DNA from: Bacteroidota bacterium
GTDB lineage: Bacteria; Bacteroidota; Bacteroidia; Bacteroidales; Paludibacteraceae
DNA: 11,344 nucleotides
Assembly (NCBI GenBank): GCA_017860335.1
Contig: JAFNAU010000160.1
Span: 1 to 11,344 of the forward strand
Reading direction: 5' to 3'
Position numbers and translations under genes: made by a program. Every line of letters begins with the position of its first letter. Positions within the stretch are counted from its first letter, which is position 1. The notes under the pieces were generated by a model. That model was given only the letters and a program-made list of their open reading frames with translations, did no database searches and was not told the DNA's origin. Positions 1 through 5,338 of this stretch are shown in pieces.

Positions 1-50
1 ACGGAACAAGTAATGAAGATTAGTGTCGCGAAGAATGAGTTTTTTGTCAT
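1..50 (-). CDS. Partial CDS, N-terminus of a possible exported or lipoprotein-like protein, running off the window
   Basis: An ATG at 50-48 on the minus strand opens a frame that stays open to the window edge, giving 16 codons that read MTKNSFFATLIFITCS. This looks like a short signal sequence: a basic residue, then a hydrophobic stretch ending in a Cys that could be a lipobox cysteine, although FITC is not a strong lipobox. It begins about 20 nt after the end of the attC-like palindrome (72-207), where the next gene of a cassette array would be expected. The family cannot be identified from 16 residues. The call rests on the open frame, its signal-like composition and its position. Confidence 0.35.
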   Translation of the reverse strand, partial: MTKNSFFATLIFITCS

Positions 51-71
51 ATTTGTTTTTTTTCTAGGGCT

Positions 72-207
72 GCCCATAACGACCGAGGCTATGGGCATTT
101 GGCGATTTGCGGGAGTATTCGCTGTCGTGGAACGACAAAGTGAATGCGGGAGCAAAACTGCCGGAATGCACGTCAGCCAGCCAATGAACATAGGCGTGTG
201 TTAGCGG
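72..207 (-). repeat. attC-like imperfect palindrome (putative cassette recombination site)
   Basis: This 136-nt stretch pairs with itself at several nested levels. TAAC at 77-80 pairs with GTTA at 200-203. CTATG at 89-93 pairs with CATAG at 189-193. CATT at 96-99 pairs with AATG at 183-186. GGC at 101-103 pairs with GCC at 180-182. In the centre ATTC at 117-120 pairs with GAAT at 142-145, enclosing GTCGT (124-128) and ACGAC (132-136) around a 3-nt loop. A separate local stem, GCCCATA (72-78) with TATGGGC (90-96), could compete. Read on the minus strand, the direction of the genes, the site starts CCGCTAAC and ends CGTTATGGGC. Conserved ends, a variable palindromic body and a position just after a gene are attC-like. 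The ends do not match the canonical RYYYAAC/GTTRRRY core, so the assignment is an inference. Confidence 0.45.
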
Positions 208-328
208 TTTGTAGCTTGTTTCGAGTTGATTTGTTTTCCGTTTGTTTTCGTGTGATTTTCGTTTAAACCAGCAATCCTTTTTGTCTTTTCCTTCTTTTCT
301 GTGTCCCGTACTGACCCGAATGATTAGA

Positions 329-886
329 TTAGTATCGGTTTAATATCGGATGTCCGTATTCAATGCGCCAATTTATTTCTAACATATTGGCATATTCCTC
401 GTAATAGCTCTTATTTCCTTTTGGTTCTGGTAACATCTTAATTATTTCTTCATTTTCATTAAAATCAAAATATGAAACTGCCCAATTATCAATATTACTT
501 CTATTTCCTATATTTAAAGTACCTGTTCTTAAGTCTTTTGAATAAAATTCCTGATTTATTCGTCCACGAAGGTCATAAGAATATTTTTCTGTTACAGTTT
601 TCCCTTTATAACCCCCAATACCATTATATACTACTCTAAAATCCTTAATTTTCATATTACAAATGAACTTCAACTCTTCTCGTTCATTAATAAGCTTTTC
701 TATAGGAACTTCTTTTGCATCAGGATTCTGTTTTGTCGTTCTTAACTCATCAAAAGTCAGATTTGTCCAAATCCAATATATTCCACGACCTTTTCCTAAT
801 TTAGAATTATTCCTAAATTCATTTACGGTACAAATTTTTTGTTGTTGTATCTTGTTTATTTCATCTAATACTTTCTTGATATTCAT
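329..886 (-). CDS. Divergent GIY-YIG nuclease-like protein (hypothetical)
   Basis: The protein has 185 aa from the ATG at 886. The frame also opens at a TTG at 940, but the ATG gives a sensible N-terminus. No close family is recognised. The motif order is that of a GIY-YIG nuclease: GIYWIW at 35-40 (GIY), VVYNGIGG at 85-92 (YIG equivalent, Y87 and G89), LRGRINQEF at 106-114 (catalytic Arg region), and near the C-terminus MLEINWR at 168-174 followed by GHPILN at 178-183, where E170 may be the metal-binding Glu. GIY-YIG domains cut DNA with one divalent metal, and many are stand-alone repair, restriction or mobile-element enzymes. YNGI is an unusual form of the second motif. The gene starts about 55 nt after the preceding minus-strand gene and is probably co-transcribed with it, inside a unit bounded by GTTAGCGG-type sequences. 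Nuclease activity is inferred from motifs only. Confidence 0.6.
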   Translation of the reverse strand: MNIKKVLDEINKIQQQKICTVNEFRNNSKLGKGRGIYWIWTNLTFDELRTTKQNPDAKEVPIEKLINEREELKFICNMKIKDFRVVYNGIGGYKGKTVTEKYSYDLRGRINQEFYSKDLRTGTLNIGNRSNIDNWAVSYFDFNENEEIIKMLPEPKGNKSYYEEYANMLEINWRIEYGHPILNRY

Positions 887-941
887 AAGTCTATGGTTAA
901 GCTTTAAAGAAATAATTGGTATAACTTCGTAAAATGTCAAC

Positions 942-1907
942 TTACAAAATATGAACTTTCCCTAAAGTTTTATTTTTATTAAATTCAAATCTATAATCCA
1001 TTCCACCTTTTCTAAACTCAATGTAATTGCCTAATTTCTGGGTTTTGATATTTGACAACTGTTTTTCCACATCTTTTATTGTACTTTGGTTGATAATTAA
1101 GCCAAAAGGAAGTCCGCTAATTTTTTTATCATTTTCGCCTTCAATAATTAACCAACCTGTTTTGTTCTCCTGAACATTTCTTACACTTAAAACAATTCCG
1201 TTTGCTAATGTGAAAATGTAATCAGATAATTCTGGAAAATAATCATCTGTTTCCACTTTAGGCTTAACTTTTAATGCGTCTTTTATTTTTGTGATTGTCA
1301 TAGGAAGTTTAATACTTCCATCAGTAGACAACAATTTTTCAATTCCTTGTACATTCCACTTTATTATACCAAGCGATGGATTATCTTGTAACGGTTGAGG
1401 ATTATAAATCTCGGTCGGGTAGCCAGTTATTTCGTCTTTCTTTACAGAGTTTGAATTAACTTGAATTTCTGGATTATTTGTAATACTTTTTGGGGTAACG
1501 ACTTGTGTTTTATCATTCTCTTTTTCAATGAGATAATCTGTAAGTGTTTTTGCATTAACAGCAGTCATTCCAATACTCTGGAATTGCAAAAATATAAAAT
1601 CTCTACTACCACCAATACGAAGTACGTTCTGAAAAAATTCATCTTGCAACTTTTTGTTGTTGCATATATTTTCAATAGCTATTTCAATGTCAACAATTGA
1701 ATTAAATCCAATATTTCGTGCAGATGTTGTCATCCAAACTTTGAAAGCATCAGTTCCGTATTTGTAATTGTAATAAGCATTTTTACAAAAATCGGTTCTA
1801 ACTTCTTGAGGTAATTGTTTCGTTTGTCCAAATACAGATTGTATTGTCAAAGTCATAACAACAAAAATCGCAGTCGTAAAAATTGTTTTTTTCATTTTGT
1901 CTTTCAT
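942..1907 (-). CDS. Secreted or periplasmic protein of unknown function with a duplicated C-terminal module
   Basis: The protein has 321 aa from the ATG at 1907. A second ATG at 1895 gives MKKTIF and a more typical signal peptide. Residues 5-28 form a signal sequence with a hydrophobic core and likely cleavage around VFGQ; there is no lipobox Cys. Residues 35-130 look helical. Residues 131-175 are polar, rich in Asn, Thr and Pro, and probably a linker. The C-terminal half contains two similar stretches, one around 199-257 (KLPMTITKIKDAL, then beta-rich sequence ending WLIIEG) and one around 264-321 (SGLPFGLIINQSTIKDVEKQL, then beta-rich sequence ending GKVHIL). This suggests a tandem small alpha/beta domain resembling the fold where a short helix follows an NxS motif. 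No enzyme motif is visible and I do not recognise the family. It begins about 55 nt after a GTTAGCGG boundary and is followed by the GIY-YIG-like gene in the same direction. Confidence 0.75.
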   Translation of the reverse strand: MKDKMKKTIFTTAIFVVMTLTIQSVFGQTKQLPQEVRTDFCKNAYYNYKYGTDAFKVWMTTSARNIGFNSIVDIEIAIENICNNKKLQDEFFQNVLRIGGSRDFIFLQFQSIGMTAVNAKTLTDYLIEKENDKTQVVTPKSITNNPEIQVNSNSVKKDEITGYPTEIYNPQPLQDNPSLGIIKWNVQGIEKLLSTDGSIKLPMTITKIKDALKVKPKVETDDYFPELSDYIFTLANGIVLSVRNVQENKTGWLIIEGENDKKISGLPFGLIINQSTIKDVEKQLSNIKTQKLGNYIEFRKGGMDYRFEFNKNKTLGKVHIL

Positions 1908-1954
1908 TTTTTTGGGCTGTCAGGTTCGAAACTCAATGCTTTTTATTTTTTTTT

Positions 1955-2020
1955 GCTATAACCGCTAACGATTGTGTATGAGAAACTCAGAATGCTATGA
2001 GAAACAGTGTTTCCCATATA
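1955..2020 (-). repeat. Recombination-junction-like boundary next to the recombinase gene (attI/attC-like)
   Basis: CCGCTAAC at 1962-1969 is the inverted counterpart of GTTAGCGG at 200-207. The match extends outward as GTTAGCGGTT plus TAGC with one indel, so the two-gene unit has imperfect inverted ends. On the minus strand the core reads CGTTAGCGG, comparable with CGTTATGGGC at the far site. Beside it TATGAGAAAC occurs twice (1977-1986 and 1996-2005). The second copy forms a hairpin with GTTTCCCATA (2009-2018): TATG-GAAAC against GTTTC-CATA around an AGT loop. The site is less palindromic than 72-207 and lies between the recombinase stop and the first cassette gene, where an attI would lie if the array reads in the same direction as the recombinase. 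Confidence 0.4.
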
Positions 2021-2143
2021 TTCGCCTTAAATGTCTTTCCAAATAACGTTATATTATTAAAATTACTGTTAAATTTTATTTATTTATTAATTTTAGTGTT
2101 TACACAAAGTTATTGTTTTATTTAATACTAAAAAATAAAAACA

Positions 2144-3829
2144 TTAAATACTTAAATCATCAAGAGGATTTTTTATTTTATTAAAACCTTTAGTAGTAAT
2201 ATGTGTATAAATTTCAGTTGTCTTACTACTTGAATGACCTAATAAACTTTGAATATACCTTAAGTCAGTTCCAGATTCCAATAAATGAGTTGCAAAACTG
2301 TGGCGTAACGTATGTACTGTAATTTGTTTTTTTAATCCAACTGTTTTCACTGATTTTCTCAAAATCATTTGAATACTTTTTTGTGAATACTGTTCTCCTT
2401 TTGCACCTTCAAACAACCATGTTTTTGGCTTATAATCTGCTACATATTTTCGTAGAACTTCCAGTGTTTTATTTCCCAATAATGTGTATCTGTCTTTCTT
2501 ACCTTTTCCTTGCTCTACTCTAATTTGCATTCGTTGCGAATCAATATCTTTAATTCTCAGGTTTATTGCTTCTCCTATTCGTAATCCTGCCGAATATATT
2601 GTCATTAAAATTGCCTTATGTTTCAAATTTTCGGTCGCATTTAAAATTTGTGTTATCTCTTCTGTGCTCAATACCTCAGGTAAGTATTTTTCCTCACGGG
2701 GTCTGTCAATGTAATATACATTTCTGTGACCCCCTAAAACTTTTTCATAGTAAAATTTAATTGCATTTATCACCTGATTTTGAGTGGAAGTGGCTACCTT
2801 ACGTTCTGTGACCAAATAGCGTTGAAAATCATTTATCATCCCTTCGGTAATATCTTCGAGTGCATAATTTTCATAATAGTTGATAAATTCTTCGAACATA
2901 TCGGTATAAACGGCATACGTGTTTTTACTGTATCGCAACTCTACCAGTTTATTCTTGTATTCCACGGGGCATTCGCGGTAGTTTTGGATGTCAAACTTCG
3001 ATTTACGGGGTTTTACTTTTGGTTTTTCAGTTTCGTAATACAGAAAATTCATACTACTATTTTGAGCAATTGATTCTATTTCGGCTATAAATCGTTCGGA
3101 AAAAGGAATTTCCCAGCATTTTTCCGAAGCATTCCACGTGCACATGGGAATGCGTTTTACCTGTTGCTGAATCTCGGGGTTGAAGCAGAAATAGATGCGC
3201 AGTATTCGTCCCGCCGAGTTTACCACCAACACATCGTTTTTGGTAAAAGCGGGTCGAGAGTTTGTTTGATTAGGTTGCTTAAATGGCTGTATCTGTTCGT
3301 GCTTATGCTCGGTAATTACCGGATTTCTGCTGTCGAAATAGTTTTTGATAAGCTCTGCATTGCGGTTGTAATTCGGAATTTTCCAGCAAAATAAATCATT
3401 TATCCATCGCGCATATTTAAACGTGCGTAAAAACTGAATATCGGCTTCATTCTTAGGCGTTTTTATCAAAATCGCTTTCGGATAAATTTCTATGCTGATA
3501 TCGGGTTTACTTATGATGCATGATTGCCCTAATATCTGGTTCTTCTTGAAAAAAGGCTTTTCTGAATTCGGATCGGTTGCATCTTCCATTTTTATCGTCT
3601 CTGCATTATTTTCCGCGGATTGTTTTGCCGGATATTCTATTTCCGGAAATAGTGCTTTCAATTGTGCAAACACTTCTTTTGTATAAGGCACATGCCATGC
3701 TCTCATAGTTCGACTCCAGCGGGCATCCGGGAGTTGACGGAAAAGGTTTACTGTTTCGGCATCCCTTTCAAAATCAACCCGAATCCGGGTTTCATTCCGG
3801 TGTGTCACTTTGGTTGCTTTCATATTCAT
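2144..3829 (-). CDS. XerC/D-type tyrosine recombinase with three N-terminal repeat modules
   Basis: The protein has 561 aa and cuts and rejoins DNA through a phosphotyrosine intermediate. The catalytic domain (about 380-561) has the full set: R417 in SAGLRIGE, K442 in GKGKKDR, H506 and R509 in HTLRHSFATH, H532 in LLGHSSSKTTEIYTH, and nucleophile Y541. A SAM-like core-binding domain spans about 283-375. Before it lie three divergent copies of a module of about 60 aa with the signature W-x6-W-x-[IV]-P: W38/W45, W142/W149 and W232/W239, joined by polar linkers. These modules are absent from chromosomal XerC/D (about 300 aa) and loosely resemble HARP-type modules; they probably bind DNA. There is no IntI-type insertion between the Lys and HxxR motifs. 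The gene is adjacent to, and co-directional with, a cassette bounded by GTTAGCGG-type ends, which suggests this recombinase moves it. ATG 3829 is preferred; M3 is an alternative. Confidence 0.93.
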   Translation of the reverse strand: MNMKATKVTHRNETRIRVDFERDAETVNLFRQLPDARWSRTMRAWHVPYTKEVFAQLKALFPEIEYPAKQSAENNAETIKMEDATDPNSEKPFFKKNQILGQSCIISKPDISIEIYPKAILIKTPKNEADIQFLRTFKYARWINDLFCWKIPNYNRNAELIKNYFDSRNPVITEHKHEQIQPFKQPNQTNSRPAFTKNDVLVVNSAGRILRIYFCFNPEIQQQVKRIPMCTWNASEKCWEIPFSERFIAEIESIAQNSSMNFLYYETEKPKVKPRKSKFDIQNYRECPVEYKNKLVELRYSKNTYAVYTDMFEEFINYYENYALEDITEGMINDFQRYLVTERKVATSTQNQVINAIKFYYEKVLGGHRNVYYIDRPREEKYLPEVLSTEEITQILNATENLKHKAILMTIYSAGLRIGEAINLRIKDIDSQRMQIRVEQGKGKKDRYTLLGNKTLEVLRKYVADYKPKTWLFEGAKGEQYSQKSIQMILRKSVKTVGLKKQITVHTLRHSFATHLLESGTDLRYIQSLLGHSSSKTTEIYTHITTKGFNKIKNPLDDLSI

Positions 3830-3869
3830 GACAGTTCATGTCAGGTTTATTAACAGATAAATTCAGCCG

Positions 3870-3900
3870 TAAATTTATTAAAGTTTATTTTACTTAACAA
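3870..3900 (-). promoter_or_regulatory. Possible promoter of the recombinase gene
   Basis: On the minus strand a TTG (3900-3898) lies 20 nt before TAAATTTA (3877-3870). That spacing and sequence are close to the Bacteroidota -33 TTG and -7 TAnnTTTG elements, with A in place of the final G. It would give a leader of about 35-40 nt before ATG 3829. The -7 sequence is a palindrome in AT-rich DNA, so a chance match is possible. Confidence 0.3.
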
Positions 3901-4498
3901 GTTTTTTCAATATTTTTTATCGCAAATGACAAAATGTGTTGAATTCGATCTGTTACACAACTTATCGGGTAAAGCGCAGAAATTTACATTAAAAAAGCAC
4001 CCTGATAAAATTGTATATATATTCAGTTTATCGAGAGAATCAATTTTAAAACGGGACACGATTCTTGTTGACGGACATTTTTTAAAATTGATTCGCTCGA
4101 TAATTTTTAAAAATTTACCTCGTTTTAAAATTGAAATGAGACCTAAAACTTGTTTTTGGGGTCACTTTAAAGTTGAAATTGCATAAATATTTTGTTTCAC
4201 CAAGATAATCAAATTTAAAAAACACCAAATTCTTGTTGCATCGGTTAAATCAATTTTTAAAAATGGCAAATTTCTTGTTGCACGTGCTTTTTTAAATTTA
4301 AAATTATCGAGTAAACAAGTTTCAACTGCCTTTTTAAATTTGCAACACGTCAGATTTTTAAAAAAAAGTACCCTTTTTAAACTTAAAAAGATCCATGAAT
4401 AAAAAATGCATACAAAAATAAACTTACTCCGTTCGTTGCAATAATATTTTAGTGGAAAACATAATGCCGTACCTATATCTACGGAGCTTAATAAATCT
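3901..4498. other. AT-rich non-coding region with hairpins and recurring TTCTTGTTG motifs
   Basis: I find no gene here that I can support. An open frame at 3926-4186 has no recognisable product, and the large hairpin lies inside it. The region is dominated by runs such as TTTTTAAATTT and AAATTTAAAAAA. TTCTTGTTG occurs at 4062-4070, 4230-4240 (as TTCTTGTTGCA) and 4272-4282 (as TTCTTGTTGCA). AAATTTAAAAAACAC at 4211-4225 is nearly inverted at 4284-4299 and encloses the last two copies. A further small stem, CCGTA/TACGG, lies around 4469-4486. The region sits directly upstream of the recombinase, so it could hold recombinase-binding or regulatory sites, or be decayed mobile DNA. Confidence 0.5.
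4028..4103. repeat. Near-perfect 24-nt inverted repeat (hairpin)
   Basis: The left arm 4028-4051 (starting TTATCGAGAGAATC) and the right arm 4080-4103 are complementary at 23 of 24 positions; the only mismatch is A4036 against C4095. The loop is 28 nt (4052-4079) and contains one copy of TTCTTGTTG. There is no clear T-run, so it is not an obvious terminator. It lies about 200 bp upstream of the recombinase start and may be a protein-binding or recombination site. Confidence 0.75.
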
Positions 4499-4522
4499 AA
4501 TTATTTATACCGGACACCAATA
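4499..4522 (+). repeat. 24-nt direct repeat, copy 1
   Basis: This 24-nt sequence, beginning AATTATTTATACCGGACACC, is identical to 7422-7445 and in the same orientation. The two copies bracket the blaI/blaR1-type pair. The copy at 7422 is also the right end of an inverted-repeat-bounded segment (7155-7453), so this copy may be a solo end of the same repeat family. Neither copy is near a tRNA gene. Confidence 0.8.
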
Positions 4523-4574
4523 AATTCAAATAAAGATGTAATGCATTTTATCCTGAAACAGGTTATTTTTCAAT

Positions 4575-4595
4575 AATCCTGTTGCAGGATTTTTT
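4575..4595 (+). terminator. Orphan rho-independent terminator-like hairpin
   Basis: AATCCTG (4575-4581) and CAGGATT (4585-4591) form a 7-bp stem with a 3-nt loop, followed by a T-run to 4595. A smaller stem, CCTG-AAA-CAGG followed by TTATTTTT, lies just upstream. No plus-strand gene ends nearby, so the hairpin may terminate a small RNA, stop stray transcription before the blaI promoter, or be a relic. Confidence 0.55.
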
Positions 4596-4744
4596 ATGGT
4601 CGGTAACCAGCAACATCACCCTTCCATTAGTCTAAATTTCAGACAGTTAAACAATCAAACAGGATGTAACAACATGAAAATAGGATAATCTCACGAGGCT
4701 ATCAACGTTAAATGTAGTTAATTATAAGATAAATATTTCTTTTT

Positions 4745-4766
4745 CTACGAACTTTTCGTAGCTTTG
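4745..4766 (+). promoter_or_regulatory. BlaI-type operator overlapping the blaI promoter
   Basis: CTACGAA (4745-4751) and TTCGTAG (4755-4761) form a perfect 7-bp inverted repeat with a 3-nt spacer. Its right half overlaps TAGCTTTG (4759-4766), a match to the Bacteroidota -7 consensus TAnnTTTG. A repressor dimer bound here would block the polymerase, giving autoregulation as known for BlaI/MecI proteins. The transcript would start near 4772 and leave a leader of about 55 nt before ATG 4827. A further CGTAA half-site occurs near 4776-4780. The repressor-site pairing is inferred from position and symmetry. Confidence 0.7.
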
Positions 4767-4826
4767 CGATGTTTTCGTAATAGATTGAAATCTCGCATAT
4801 TTATCAGATCGTAAAAAAATATATTT

Positions 4827-5201
4827 ATGGAAAAGCTAACACATCAGGAAGAAGAACTCATGTTGATCATCTGGCAAAACGAACCGGGTTTTATAAAAGA
4901 TTTTCTGGAGAAAATGGAGAAACCGCGTCCGCCCTATACCACCATTGCATCTGTAGTGAAAAATCTGGAACGCAAAGGGTATGTCACCTCCAAACGATAT
5001 GGTAACACATATGAATATAAGGCTTTAATCAAGGAAGAGGATTACAAAAAGAAATTCCTGTCGAACGTAGTGAAAAATTACTTCGAGAATTCATACAAGG
5101 ATTTAGTTAGTTACTTTGCCGCTGAAAAAAAGATTTCAGCAGAAGAACTTCAGGAAATAATCAAATTGATTGAAAAAACTCCTCAGTCATCCAAAGTATA
5201 G
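4827..5201 (+). CDS. blaI: BlaI/MecI/CopY-family transcriptional repressor
   Basis: The protein has 124 aa, the usual family length. Residues 1-68 form the winged-helix DNA-binding domain: HQEEELMLIIWQ (6-17) is the conserved first helix, PYTTIASVVKNLERKGYV (36-53) the recognition helix, and YEYKALI (62-68) the wing. Residues 70-118 are the helical dimerisation part. In this family the repressor dimer sits on operators of its own operon until a BlaR1/MecR1-type membrane protease signals its removal. A perfect CTACGAA/TTCGTAG dyad overlaps the promoter upstream, and the M56 protease gene follows at 5339 on the same strand, as expected for a regulatory pair. No beta-lactamase or penicillin-binding protein gene is present, so the inducer and targets are unknown. 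The start at 4827 has no Shine-Dalgarno sequence but fixes a normal N-terminus. Confidence 0.93.
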   Translation: MEKLTHQEEELMLIIWQNEPGFIKDFLEKMEKPRPPYTTIASVVKNLERKGYVTSKRYGNTYEYKALIKEEDYKKKFLSNVVKNYFENSYKDLVSYFAAEKKISAEELQEIIKLIEKTPQSSKV

Positions 5202-5338
5202 GAAAATTGAGAACTCACTATTATTTAATCCGTATTGGAATTCTGGTTATTATTCTGACTTCATAAAATTAATTTTACTCAGCAAATCCTCCAAATATGA
5301 CCATTGTGTCATTTGGAACAAAAAAAAGGAAATCGGCT

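Noticed and set aside
13..204. Open frame of 63 codons on the plus strand
   Set aside because: It lies across the palindromic site and the opposite-strand gene start; the product is not recognisable and the palindrome explains the sequence better.
72..207. Canonical attC with RYYYAAC and GTTRRRY boxes
   Set aside because: The ends read CCGCTAAC and GTTATGGGC, which break the consensus at several positions; only attC-like is claimed.
2144..3829. Canonical integron integrase IntI
   Set aside because: The spacing between the Lys motif and HTLRH is that of ordinary XerC/D, with no IntI-specific insertion, so only an integron-like role is proposed.
3926..4186. Open frame of 86 codons on the plus strand
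   Set aside because: No recognisable domain, it contains the 24-nt-arm hairpin, and it lies in an AT-rich repeat region; no -7 box or ribosome site was seen.
4028..4350. CRISPR array
   Set aside because: The TTCTTGTTG repeats are short, unevenly spaced and lack uniform spacers; no cas genes are present.
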